The notes under the pieces: model-generated
What the model saw: the letters and a program-made list of their open reading frames with translations, nothing else
Database searches by the model: none
What the model was told of the DNA's origin: nothing
Shown: piece by piece, positions 14,966-22,946 of the stretch
Position numbering within the stretch: position 1 is the first letter of the stretch
Layout of the letters: every line of letters starts with the position of its first letter
Position numbers and translations under genes: made by a program
Assembly: GCA_964638775.1 (NCBI GenBank)
Contig: CAZWZH010000171.1
Span: 1 to 26,620 of the forward strand
Length of the DNA stretch: 26,620 nt
DNA from: Azophilus sp964638775
GTDB taxonomy: Bacteria > Pseudomonadota > Gammaproteobacteria > Pseudomonadales > Azotimanducaceae
Reading direction: 5' to 3'

Positions 14966-15035
14966 CTGGAAGGGGAATCGAGCCCCGTTTGAGGCCTCCG
15001 CCGCGGATTACGAATCCTCCTAACCTCCAAACGGG
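14966..15035 (-). other. Degenerate tRNA-Thr(CGU)-like segment
   Basis: On the minus strand a seven-base loop TTCGTAA (anticodon CGT, 15008-15014) is flanked by a mostly paired stem, GAGGA/TCCGC with one mismatch. The distance from an upstream TTGG to this loop equals that in E. coli tRNA-Thr(CGU). A T-arm-like GGGG-CTCGATT-CCCC follows at 14972-14986. The D-stem and acceptor stem do not pair, and the variable region is too long, so it is not a working tRNA. A remnant tRNA or att-like scar is the most natural reading; chance resemblance is possible. Confidence 0.3.
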
Positions 15036-15111
15036 CAATCTCTTACGTCGATAAGCGTTATCTCTTACAGCCCGGCAGTGGCCTTCTGGTATGCTTCATC
15101 CTGGTTCAGGC

Positions 15112-15137
15112 GAGTTGTTGCATTGAGTTGTTGCATT
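15112..15137 (+). repeat. 13-nt tandem duplication abutting a Shine-Dalgarno
   Basis: GAGTTGTTGCATT occurs twice head-to-tail (15112-15124 and 15125-15137). The second copy abuts GGAGG, the ribosome-binding site of the coiled-coil gene. Both copies are identical, which suggests a recent slippage duplication in the leader. Confidence 0.7.
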
Positions 15138-15151
15138 GGAGGTAAGTTCGC

Positions 15152-15595
15152 ATGAGCGCGATGGTCAAGGAAGTCTACGATGCCTTCAGAAGCGCCGGTG
15201 TTTCGGACGAACAGGCGACCGCGGCTGCGCTAGCCGTCCCTCCGCGGGACGAACTGGCCACGAAGACCGATTTCGCGACATTCCGCACGGAGGTCAAGAG
15301 CGATTTCGCGGAATTCCGAACGGAGGTAAAATCCGACATCGCGGAACTCCGAACCGAGTTCGCCGAACTAAGAACAGAGTTCGCCGAACTGCGATCGGAG
15401 GTCAAGACCGACATCGCGGAATTCCGAACGGAGTTCGCCGAACTGCGAACGGAGGTCAAGACCGACATCGGGGAACTTCGTGCAGACACCCGCTGCGACA
15501 TGAAAGACCTTGAAATGCGGATGACCCACCGGTTTTACGCCGCAATCGGCCTGGCAGTCGCCGCGATAAAGGCGCTCGACTTCCTGCTCGGCTGA
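15152..15595 (+). CDS. Coiled-coil repeat protein with C-terminal hydrophobic tail
   Basis: A 147-residue protein. Residues 1-40 form a possible helical head (VKEVYDAFRSAGVSDEQATA). Residues 44-108 are seven head-to-tail units of two kinds: 11-residue xRTEVKSDxAE and 7-residue LRTEFAE, in the order 11-11-7-7-11-7-11. Hydrophobic positions every seven or eleven residues predict a long parallel coiled coil. A hydrophobic stretch at about 128-146 (YAAIGLAVAAIKALDFLLG) could be a C-terminal membrane anchor. GGAGG precedes the ATG at 15152. Similar short 'RxEV..DIAELR' coiled-coil/TM proteins, often called DUF1640- or CCDC90-like, are common but uncharacterised. Function unknown; it may form a membrane-tethered oligomeric rod. 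Confidence 0.82.
   Translation: MSAMVKEVYDAFRSAGVSDEQATAAALAVPPRDELATKTDFATFRTEVKSDFAEFRTEVKSDIAELRTEFAELRTEFAELRSEVKTDIAEFRTEFAELRTEVKTDIGELRADTRCDMKDLEMRMTHRFYAAIGLAVAAIKALDFLLG
15281..15475 (+). repeat. In-frame 33/21-bp DNA repeat array in the coiled-coil gene
   Basis: The DNA encoding residues 44-108 is itself repetitive. CGGAGGT and GAGTTCGCCGAACT segments recur with few changes, in units of 33 and 21 bp. Repeat number is therefore likely to vary between strains by in-frame recombination or slippage. Confidence 0.7.
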
Positions 15596-15667
15596 AAGCG
15601 CCTGTCGCGGCTTCCGCGGCACGTCGTCAAGCCAGCCGTCAACTCCGGCGCTCAACGCAACCAGGCT

Positions 15668-16303
15668 TTACACGTCTGAGCCAGGAACCAAACCGGCGGC
15701 CAGCGCCTGGAGTTTCACGGTTGCCCCCGCAACGCTATTGGCGACGCCGTCCGGCCCGGCCATGGTGCGCTGCACGTACACCTCATCCGCCGGGCCGAGA
15801 CCGATCAGCCTGAGCCACGCCCGCAGATAGGGCGCCTGGAAATCGAACGGGTCCGGCTTTCCGTCTTTCGGCGAATAGTCGCCGCCGCGGGAATAGACGA
15901 GCGTGACGCTGCCCGAGACCAGCCCGCGGGGGCCGTGCTCGTCACGGGTGAACGTCAGGCCGGGATGCGTCAGCAGGTCGATGTACTGCTTGAAGCGGTA
16001 GGGAACGTTGAAGTTCCACATCGGCACCGCCATGAGGTAATGGTCCGCCGCCTTGAACTCATTGACGAGTTCGACGATGGAGGCCCATTGCGGGGCTTCC
16101 TCCGGGGTGAGCGGCATCCCGGCGAACGCTTTCATTTTCGCCGCCGTTATCTCCAGCGTGACTTCCGGCAACTTGCGCCTGCAGAGGTCGATGTGTTCGA
16201 CGCTCACGCCCTCGGGCAATGCGTCCAGAAAGATCCGGGCCGCCTGAATGGACGCCGAATACTCGCCTCGCGGCGATGCGCTGATATAGAGCAGCTTGCT
16301 CAT
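15668..16303 (-). CDS. azoR: FMN-dependent NADH-azoreductase
   Basis: A 211-residue flavodoxin-fold reductase of AzoR length that reduces quinones and azo dyes with NADH via FMN. Signature segments are the N-terminal phosphate-binding ISASPRGEYSAS (about 7-18), the FMN-contacting MWNFNVP (95-101) and YSRGGDYS (137-144). Cytoplasmic. It is preceded on the same strand by the carboxylesterase, whose stop lies 70 bp upstream of the azoR start, so the two could share a transcript. The physiological role is probably quinone detoxification rather than azo-dye reduction. Confidence 0.93.
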   Translation of the reverse strand: MSKLLYISASPRGEYSASIQAARIFLDALPEGVSVEHIDLCRRKLPEVTLEITAAKMKAFAGMPLTPEEAPQWASIVELVNEFKAADHYLMAVPMWNFNVPYRFKQYIDLLTHPGLTFTRDEHGPRGLVSGSVTLVYSRGGDYSPKDGKPDPFDFQAPYLRAWLRLIGLGPADEVYVQRTMAGPDGVANSVAGATVKLQALAAGLVPGSDV

Positions 16304-16373
16304 GATTGCTCAACTTCCCATTGAATCCGGCGTTAACGCCAATCGTCCGTGATCGCCCGCGCCAGCCGTTTGA

Positions 16374-17915
16374 TCACAAAGTACCCAGCCGGGCTTCAAC
16401 CTCATCCCAGGCGGCACGCTCCTCGCCGTACGGGTCGTCCCCCACGGCAACCGGCATGCCGAAAAGCGCCGTGCTGCGAGTCTCCGTGTGGTACGGCCGC
16501 CAGCCGGTCAGCGCCTCCGTTTGCGGGTCTCCGTCCGTCGCGAACTTCAGCCACGCATCCTGCACCACGCCGGTCAACGTTTCAGCGTCCCGACCGCTGC
16601 CGAAGAACTCCGCGCTGCCTTCGCTGAATCCGTGGGTGCCGAAGACGAAGCCGATGTCGATGGCATGCGGGGAGCCCAGGCCGCCGTCGCCCCAGGGCGA
16701 CTCCCAGGTGAACAGGTACTCGTATGCGTCCCGGCCTCGCCCGGCAAAGGCCTCGGCAAGGCGAATGGCGGGAATGCGGAAGATGCGATCCGTCTCGATC
16801 GCCGCGAATAACGAGTTCGCGTCCGTGGCGTCGCCGCGCGCCGCCCGGGCCGACCGATAGGCGCCGATGACGGCCTGCGGGTCGCCGATGTTTGCCCCGA
16901 GCACCTGCTCCAGGGTGGCATCGTCGAGCTTGACCTCAAAGCCCGGCATCGACAGGAACAGCCGCCACTCGTCCCGGGTAGCGCCCACCATCAGGTCGAT
17001 GCCGTCGGCAACGCCACCCTCAACAAGGCCGAGCGGCAGGTCGGTAAGCAACGTGCCGTCCACACAGGGCTGGTAGATCATCGCCCCGCCCGCCTGCACG
17101 CCCGCCGCAACGCCCGCCTCCACCAGCCTTTCCGGCGAGACGGCCAACAGGTCTTCGGCCGGCGCGTTCGCGGATACGCCCAGCGCGTCCAGTATCGCCT
17201 GGCCGATCCCGGCGGCCTTATCCAGCGGGTTGGCGGTACTGCAGGCGCCGCTCTGTGGAATGGCGCGATGGAACAGGCCCGCCGCGGGCTCGAACGCCAA
17301 GAGCGCGCCGACGCTCATCCCGCCGGCCGATTCGCCGAATATCGTGACGCGCCCCGGGTCGCCCCCGAACCGCTCGATGTTGTCGCGCACCCATTCCAGC
17401 GCCTTGACCTGGTCGAGCAGCCCTTCGTTGCCCGTTGCCGGGATACGGCCGCCGGTCACCTCGTTCAGGTTCACGAAGCCGAGCGCGCCGAGGCGGTAGT
17501 TGACGGTGACCACCACGGCATCGCCCCGTTGCGCGAGCGAGGTGCCGGCATACATCGGCGTGCCGCCGGTTCCGCTCGAGAACCCGCCGCCGTGTATCCA
17601 GACCAGCACCGGCCGCTTGCGATCGTCAAGCCCGGGTGTCCACACGTTCAGGTACAGGCAATCCTCGTCGCGATTGGCGGCCGAGCGGGCGTTGAACGCA
17701 AACGCCAGGGGGCCCATCGCCTCCATGACCGGCTGCCAGGCCTGCGGCGCGTAGTCGCAAGATCGGCGAACACCGGACCAGGGTTGTGCATCCAACGGCG
17801 GCTGCCAGCGCCGTTCGCCAATCGGCGGTGCTGCAAAGGGAATGCCCAGAAAAGCGTGCACCCCATTGAGCCGCGTGCTTTCCACCTTTCCGGACCGGGT
17901 TTCCACTATCGACAT
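16374..17915 (-). CDS. Type-B carboxylesterase (para-nitrobenzyl esterase-like)
   Basis: An alpha/beta-hydrolase of 513 residues, the normal length for the cholinesterase/carboxylesterase type-B family; it hydrolyses carboxylic esters of unknown identity. Oxyanion-hole HGGGF is at about 108-112, the nucleophile is in GESAGG (Ser196), acid candidate Glu is in GATRDEW, and the His of the triad is in GSPHAIDIGFVFG. EDCLYLNVWTP is a family hallmark. The start at 17915 (MSIVETRSGKV) has GGGAAG at good spacing and begins with the conserved strand. A longer frame to 17957 adds 14 non-conserved residues. No signal peptide is seen, suggesting a cytoplasmic enzyme. Confidence 0.9.
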   Translation of the reverse strand: MSIVETRSGKVESTRLNGVHAFLGIPFAAPPIGERRWQPPLDAQPWSGVRRSCDYAPQAWQPVMEAMGPLAFAFNARSAANRDEDCLYLNVWTPGLDDRKRPVLVWIHGGGFSSGTGGTPMYAGTSLAQRGDAVVVTVNYRLGALGFVNLNEVTGGRIPATGNEGLLDQVKALEWVRDNIERFGGDPGRVTIFGESAGGMSVGALLAFEPAAGLFHRAIPQSGACSTANPLDKAAGIGQAILDALGVSANAPAEDLLAVSPERLVEAGVAAGVQAGGAMIYQPCVDGTLLTDLPLGLVEGGVADGIDLMVGATRDEWRLFLSMPGFEVKLDDATLEQVLGANIGDPQAVIGAYRSARAARGDATDANSLFAAIETDRIFRIPAIRLAEAFAGRGRDAYEYLFTWESPWGDGGLGSPHAIDIGFVFGTHGFSEGSAEFFGSGRDAETLTGVVQDAWLKFATDGDPQTEALTGWRPYHTETRSTALFGMPVAVGDDPYGEERAAWDEVEARLGTL

Positions 17916-18066
17916 TAATCTGCTTCCCTGACCTGGAAACGGGCGATTCTGCGTCACGCGACCCTGCGAGTCGAGGCATTACCGGAATTCGCAGCAGATA
18001 ATCTGTGCCACCGGGTTGCATCGGACCCTGTCGGCGACAGGGGCAAACTCCTGCTTCCGCCGGAGT

Positions 18067-20712
18067 TCAGGGCCGGTTACCTGAACGGGCCGGCGCGCGG
18101 AAACCCGCGTCCGGGCGGACCGGCAGGCCAGCAATCGCCGACGGTCGTCCCGACGTCAGGCCCACTGCGTCGACATCGATCAGCTCGACGCTGAGCGCGT
18201 CATCGACCGGAGCAGATGTCGTCCCGGACGCTCCCGCCCCCAGTGCCGTCGACGATAGGGCAACCAGCGAAACGGCTGCACCGGCGCGAATGACCTGTGG
18301 CGGGTCAAGGGTCAATAGCGCCATTCCACTCCCGGGAGCCGTCACGGCTTGGGCGAGCAGCGCATCGCCCGCTTCAAGCCGGCCGTTGCCGTTGCTGTCC
18401 AGATGCAACCTGACGGGCCTCCGCGCGTCGTTCCCGTGCCCGTCTTCCGCCTTGAGTTCGACACCGGCGATACGGATTCCGCCACGAGGGCCGGCCCGCA
18501 TCGTGAAATGCAGCGGGATGGTCCGGTGAGCCGGTTCCGATTCGGACAGTTCCCGGTTGCCGGGCCCATACGTGACCGTCACCGATGTGTCGAGCCGCGT
18601 GTCGTCCAGTTGCTGCAGATAGGCTACAAGCTGTGCTTTCCCTGTCGCCGCAAGATGCGAGGTTCGGCCGTGCCGGTCACCGGTGTTGCGCGTGGTAATC
18701 ACGTCCATGAGCGTTGCGGCGGAACCGTCGTGCAGGTACGGCGGCGTTTCCCAGACGCCCTTGACCGTTGGCGTGTCGAGAGCCCGCAACGTATTTGCCC
18801 GGAAATCTCCGGCGGCTTCCGTCAGGGTGCCGACATCGTGCATGCGGAAAGGCAGGTCGTGCATGACGATGGGGGAAACGCCATTGGCCGCCGCATCCCC
18901 GGCATTGGCCAGGGCCGGTCGCAATGAACTGTCGGTGAACCGGGGACTGACATGGCAGGTCGCACATCCCGTCTTGAGCGAGTGAAAGATCGCCTCGCCG
19001 GCCAGGGCATCGGCCGTCATCATTCCGCCGGGCAGCCGGTAGGGGCTGGGATTGACCTTTTCGAAACTGGCCACGTAGGCCGCCAGGGCGTCCAGTTCAG
19101 GACTGAGCCCCGCGTTGGGCGTACCGAACACCCAGTCCGCGCCCTTGCCGTGAAATACCGCATCGCTGACGAATCCCCGGCCCTCGAGCGTCTGGCGCAA
19201 CAGGATCTCGAAGTCCTGTATCTCGTCCATGTCGGCCCGCCAATGGAGCGGACCGTGGCCCAGCCCCGACCGGCCGTACAGGGACTTGGTGTTGCGCAGG
19301 CCACCGCCATGGGCGCCGCGGCCGCTGTAGTCCCAGACCCGCCCGTCGCTGCCGCCTTCGATGTGACAGCCCGCGCAGCTCACGTAGCCGTCCCGCGACA
19401 TGCGCGGGTCTGCGGCGTTGTAGAACACCTGCTTGCCGAGCAGCACCTGCGGCGGCAACGGCTCCCGGCCGGTGGTCGCGATGCGCGCCAGTAGCGGTAT
19501 CGCGGCGCCGGCCTCAAGGCCGGACAGGTCGTAGACAGCGACATCGCGGGACAGGAAGTTCTGGACAAACAGCCGGCCGCGGACATCGACGGCCAACCCC
19601 TGGGGCGCGAGCCCCGTGCCCGGAATCGAGGTCACCAGGCTGCCGGTGCCGGCATCGAGCACGTCGACCGAATTGGACCCCTGCAGGGCCACGAACGCGA
19701 ATTCGCCGGCCGGGTCGAAGGCGACGGCCACGGCCATGGCGCGGTTGTCCAGGTCGCGGCGGGCCGCAAGAATCTCGTGGTTCGCGGCGAGGTCCAGCAC
19801 GGAAACGATGGTGCGCGTGGTCGTCTCGAAGGTCAGCGGTTCGCCGCTCAAGTGCAATCCGCGCCCTGTATTGTCTTTCTTCGAGGCTATCCAGGCGCGC
19901 TGCCCGTCCGGCGCGATAGTCACGGACGACAGGTGATTCGGTACGCCCCGGCTGCCGACCGGGCTGTCGGGACCCGGGTCGGCGGCGAGCGCGAAACGCC
20001 GGGCGACCCGGAACGGGCGGGCGCTGACTTCGGTCACCTCGGCCCGGTCCGAAGGGGAAACGTAGCGCGTGACCAGGATTCTGCCGCCATCGGCGGAAAC
20101 CGCTATGCCCCGGGGTGTCGGGCCCACGTCGACGGCGTCTTCCACCGCTCCGGTTCGCGCATTCAGCTTCAACAGGCGGCCGACCGCCTGCAGGGTGACA
20201 TAGGCGGCTTCACCGTGCGGGCTGAACGCAAGGCCGTAGGGGCGCGATGCGTACGGCAGCTCCAGGCTCCCGCGCACATCTCCGGTGCCGCTGTCGAGAA
20301 CGGTGATGGTGGCGTCGTCCTGATTGACAACCCAGACCGAGCCGTCCGGCGACGGCGCGAGCGTGCGCGGATTGTCGCCGACCGGCGCCTCGAACAGCCT
20401 GTCGAGGTTCAGCACATCGATTGCCGTGACCGTGTCGTTGTCCGGGTTTACGCTCCAGGCGCGCCCGGAGCGCTCGTCCACCGCGATCGTGCTGGCATGC
20501 ACGGGGCCGATCGCGGCGGACGCCATACGGTCGCTATCGGTGAATTGCGGCGCTACGGGCGTGTCCGGAAAACCGGGCGACGCGGGCAGGGCCAGCGCGC
20601 AGGCAAGCAGGCTCCGGACGATTCGCCGGCCGGGCCGGGCGGATCTCCGGAGCGGGGAATTTCTGCGCCACCGAAGGCATTCGGACGGCCTGCTGATTGC
20701 GGATCGGGACAT
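18067..20712 (-). CDS. Exported YVTN beta-propeller / di-haem cytochrome c composite protein
   Basis: An 881-residue protein with a basic, then hydrophobic N-terminus (RRIVRSLLACALALPASPGF, 29-48) that looks like a signal peptide, so it is probably periplasmic or surface-located. Residues ~65-410 carry repeated propeller-blade motifs (for example SPDGSVWVVN...TITVLD, SPHGEAAYVT). Residues ~420-705 form a cytochrome peroxidase/MauG-like di-haem module with CAGCH (446-450) and CATCH (583-587), GHGPLHWRADMDEIQDFE, and the class motif PPYLHDGSAATLMDVI. Residues ~710-881 are an extra C-terminal region with DSNGNGRLEAGD (772-783), an EF-hand or dockerin-type calcium loop. Likely an electron-transfer or oxidising protein; substrate unknown. 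Start chosen as the first ATG; no strong ribosome site was seen. Confidence 0.87.
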   Translation of the reverse strand: MSRSAISRPSECLRWRRNSPLRRSARPGRRIVRSLLACALALPASPGFPDTPVAPQFTDSDRMASAAIGPVHASTIAVDERSGRAWSVNPDNDTVTAIDVLNLDRLFEAPVGDNPRTLAPSPDGSVWVVNQDDATITVLDSGTGDVRGSLELPYASRPYGLAFSPHGEAAYVTLQAVGRLLKLNARTGAVEDAVDVGPTPRGIAVSADGGRILVTRYVSPSDRAEVTEVSARPFRVARRFALAADPGPDSPVGSRGVPNHLSSVTIAPDGQRAWIASKKDNTGRGLHLSGEPLTFETTTRTIVSVLDLAANHEILAARRDLDNRAMAVAVAFDPAGEFAFVALQGSNSVDVLDAGTGSLVTSIPGTGLAPQGLAVDVRGRLFVQNFLSRDVAVYDLSGLEAGAAIPLLARIATTGREPLPPQVLLGKQVFYNAADPRMSRDGYVSCAGCHIEGGSDGRVWDYSGRGAHGGGLRNTKSLYGRSGLGHGPLHWRADMDEIQDFEILLRQTLEGRGFVSDAVFHGKGADWVFGTPNAGLSPELDALAAYVASFEKVNPSPYRLPGGMMTADALAGEAIFHSLKTGCATCHVSPRFTDSSLRPALANAGDAAANGVSPIVMHDLPFRMHDVGTLTEAAGDFRANTLRALDTPTVKGVWETPPYLHDGSAATLMDVITTRNTGDRHGRTSHLAATGKAQLVAYLQQLDDTRLDTSVTVTYGPGNRELSESEPAHRTIPLHFTMRAGPRGGIRIAGVELKAEDGHGNDARRPVRLHLDSNGNGRLEAGDALLAQAVTAPGSGMALLTLDPPQVIRAGAAVSLVALSSTALGAGASGTTSAPVDDALSVELIDVDAVGLTSGRPSAIAGLPVRPDAGFRAPARSGNRP

Positions 20713-20747
20713 CGTGGCAGGCTGCGATCATACAGCAAACCCGAGCG

Positions 20748-20920
20748 GCACCTGTCCGAGAACGGACGTCGCGAGGTTGGCAACCGTAGTGATAGCACAG
20801 GGTAGCGCGGACTGGAGCGCGCACTTACTGTGCTTGACAGCACGTCGAGCACTCGGAGGGAGCACGCCTTGCGTTTTCGCTGCTTTTGACGACCGCACTG
20901 ATCCATTCATGAATGGGTGC
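20748..20920. repeat. Second, diverged copy of the 181-bp repeat (copy B)
   Basis: About 173 bp aligning along its length with 11212-11392, at roughly 75-80% identity by eye. Shared blocks include GCGAGG(C/T)TGGCAA, TAGCGCGGA-type sequence, CAGCACGT(T/C)GAGCAC and GGGAGCACGCC. The right end has the perfect palindrome CCATTCATGAATGG, the counterpart of CTATTCATGAATAG in copy A. Its left end is more diverged and forms its own small stem (GTCCG-AGAA-CGGAC). It lies in the 377-bp gap between the divergent di-haem and FAD genes. No coding content is credible. Confidence 0.7.
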
Positions 20921-21089
20921 GGCCGGCGTCCGCCGGGGTGCGGTCCGAGGCACCCGCGCTCGGCGTGCCCGGTCCGCGTTCGAACGATCTGACCTGCGCG
21001 CTGTCAAACGAGATGTATGCTTGACCCGATTGGACGAGTGCTGATAGCTTTTCCTGAAGCAGTTTTTGACCGCCCAAACCAGTAAATCC

Positions 21090-22844
21090 ATGAGGCGCAA
21101 CTACACGATTGCGATTGTTGGGGGGGGCGCCTCGGGAGTGGGTCTGGCGGCCCGGATGGTTGAAGCCCTGCCGGTCGGGCTGAGCACCGCAAACCTGTCG
21201 ATTGCACTTTTCGATGCCCGCGGATGCCAAGGCGGCAACGCCTACGCCGACGACACCCCAAGCAACCTGATGAATACCACCTGCGGCGCCATCGACCGCG
21301 GGTTCGGCGGCGCGTTCTCCTTCCTCGGGTGGGCCAGGGAGAATCCACACAGGTGGCGACCCCTGCTCGGGGAAAGAACGCTCGATACGCAGACGTATGT
21401 ACCAAGGCCGGTGGTCGGACGCTATCTGGCCGACCTTCTCGCCAACGCCAGGCAGAAGGCCGCCGAGCGGCGCCTGGCGCTGGACGCGATTGCCGAGGAG
21501 GTGGTCGACATCGAGCCGCCCGATACGCCGGAACGGAACTACAGCGTGCACACCGATTCCGGATCCTGTTTCGAGGCCCGCTACATCTATCTGGCGCTCG
21601 GACATCTCGACCGGGTGAAGTCCGAGGGTTACCAGTTCCAGGACCGCTACTACCACAATCCCTATCCCATAAGCCGTTTGATCGAGGAGATTCCGAGGGA
21701 AGCGGCGGTGGGGATCATCGGCACCCGCCTGAGCGCCATCGATGTCACACTCGGCCTTGCCGGGGCGGGGCACGCCGGAGAAATCGTCTGCGTTTCCCGC
21801 GGCGGCCGGCTGCCGGCGGTACGGGCAGACCAGGGCAAGCATGAGTTCAGGAATCTCGAACGGGAAGACCTGTTCAAGGAACTCAAGGGCAGGCGAACGA
21901 AGCTGCGGCTGGCGGACGTTGCAACGATGATCGGCAGCGAGATCGAGTACGCGGAGGGGCGGCGGGTCGAACTGGGCGACATCGTAAGCGATGACGTTTC
22001 GCCGGTGGAGTACTACGAGCGCGAAATAGCCCTGGCCAGGGGCCGCACGCGGCCGTGGCAGGCCGTGCTGTACGCCACTAACCGCAACATCGACCTCTTG
22101 TGGCATCACCTCGCGGAAGAAGACAAGCGGCTCCTGATGTCGGAATGGCTGAACGACTGGCTGACGTACCGCGCCTCGATCCCCAGGGAAAACGCGGAAC
22201 GGATTCTTGAATTGATGAAGTCAGGCCGATTGCAGGTGCGGCGGGGAGCCGGCGGATTCGAGTACGACGACGCGACGGGCAACTTCAACATGCTGCTCGA
22301 CGGGGAAGCAGCGGTGCCCGTGCAATACCTGGTTGCCGCCACCGGATCCGCCAGCCGCATCGAGGATGCCGACAGCGCCCTGATGGGAAACCTGCTCGCG
22401 CGCGGCCTCGTCCGGCCGCACCGCTACGGCGGCGTCGACTGCAGGTTCGATAACGGCCAGGTCATACCGCGCGACGATGCGGACACCGCCGATACGCGGA
22501 TGTTCGCCCTGGGCCCGCTGACGAGCGGCGTGTACTTCTTTACCACGGCCCTGGAGATCATCCAGCGCCAGGCTGCCCAGCGAACCCTGGACCTGGCGTT
22601 CATGCTCGGTGTCGAATGGCTGGATCTGCCGGAAACCGAGGCCTGGGTGGATGCCCGGCAGGCGGGGCAGGTCGAACGAACGGAAGAAGCTCCGGTACCC
22701 CATGACGAGGGCCCCGACCTGCTCGAGCGGCTGGTCGCCGACAACCGGCTGGACCTCATCGACTTCGAGCAACTGCACCTGTTGAACGACCAGATCCCCG
22801 ATGGCGAATTCCAGGTGCCCGACGGCGACACGAAAACCGCCTGA
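21090..22844 (+). CDS. FAD/NAD(P)-binding protein (NAD_binding_9-like), function unknown
   Basis: A 584-residue flavoprotein candidate. It begins with a Rossmann motif (IAIVGGGASGVG, dinucleotide glycines at 11-16) and has DTQTYVPRPVVGRYL, a second nucleotide-binding segment GIIGTRLSAIDVTL, LVAATGS, and a late FAD-contact-like segment MFALGPLTSGVYFFTTALE. This layout matches the FAD-NAD(P)-binding family that includes HcbA/SidA-like and uncharacterised monooxygenase-like proteins. The last ~70 residues are acidic and unlike the core. The ATG at 21090 is chosen over an in-frame TTG at 21066. A TTGACC at 21021-21026 with GATAGC after 16 bp is a possible promoter. Divergent from the di-haem gene. 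The reaction is unknown. Confidence 0.82.
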   Translation: MRRNYTIAIVGGGASGVGLAARMVEALPVGLSTANLSIALFDARGCQGGNAYADDTPSNLMNTTCGAIDRGFGGAFSFLGWARENPHRWRPLLGERTLDTQTYVPRPVVGRYLADLLANARQKAAERRLALDAIAEEVVDIEPPDTPERNYSVHTDSGSCFEARYIYLALGHLDRVKSEGYQFQDRYYHNPYPISRLIEEIPREAAVGIIGTRLSAIDVTLGLAGAGHAGEIVCVSRGGRLPAVRADQGKHEFRNLEREDLFKELKGRRTKLRLADVATMIGSEIEYAEGRRVELGDIVSDDVSPVEYYEREIALARGRTRPWQAVLYATNRNIDLLWHHLAEEDKRLLMSEWLNDWLTYRASIPRENAERILELMKSGRLQVRRGAGGFEYDDATGNFNMLLDGEAAVPVQYLVAATGSASRIEDADSALMGNLLARGLVRPHRYGGVDCRFDNGQVIPRDDADTADTRMFALGPLTSGVYFFTTALEIIQRQAAQRTLDLAFMLGVEWLDLPETEAWVDARQAGQVERTEEAPVPHDEGPDLLERLVADNRLDLIDFEQLHLLNDQIPDGEFQVPDGDTKTA

Positions 22845-22946
22845 GCGCCCGTTCCGACCGTCTCGGGCCGGCAAATGGAAGAACGGCTCCGGGCACACGT
22901 GGCTGAGATTCGCCACGGACGCCGGGACTGGGAATACGCCGGTCGC

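Noticed and set aside
14794..15054. 86-codon plus-strand frame over the tRNA-like segment
   Set aside because: No start signal or homology is apparent, and the RGIEPRL text is typical of translating the complement of a tRNA T-arm.
15281..15475. Direct repeats considered as a CRISPR array
   Set aside because: The units are 33 and 21 bp, contiguous without spacers and in frame within a coding sequence; no cas genes are present.
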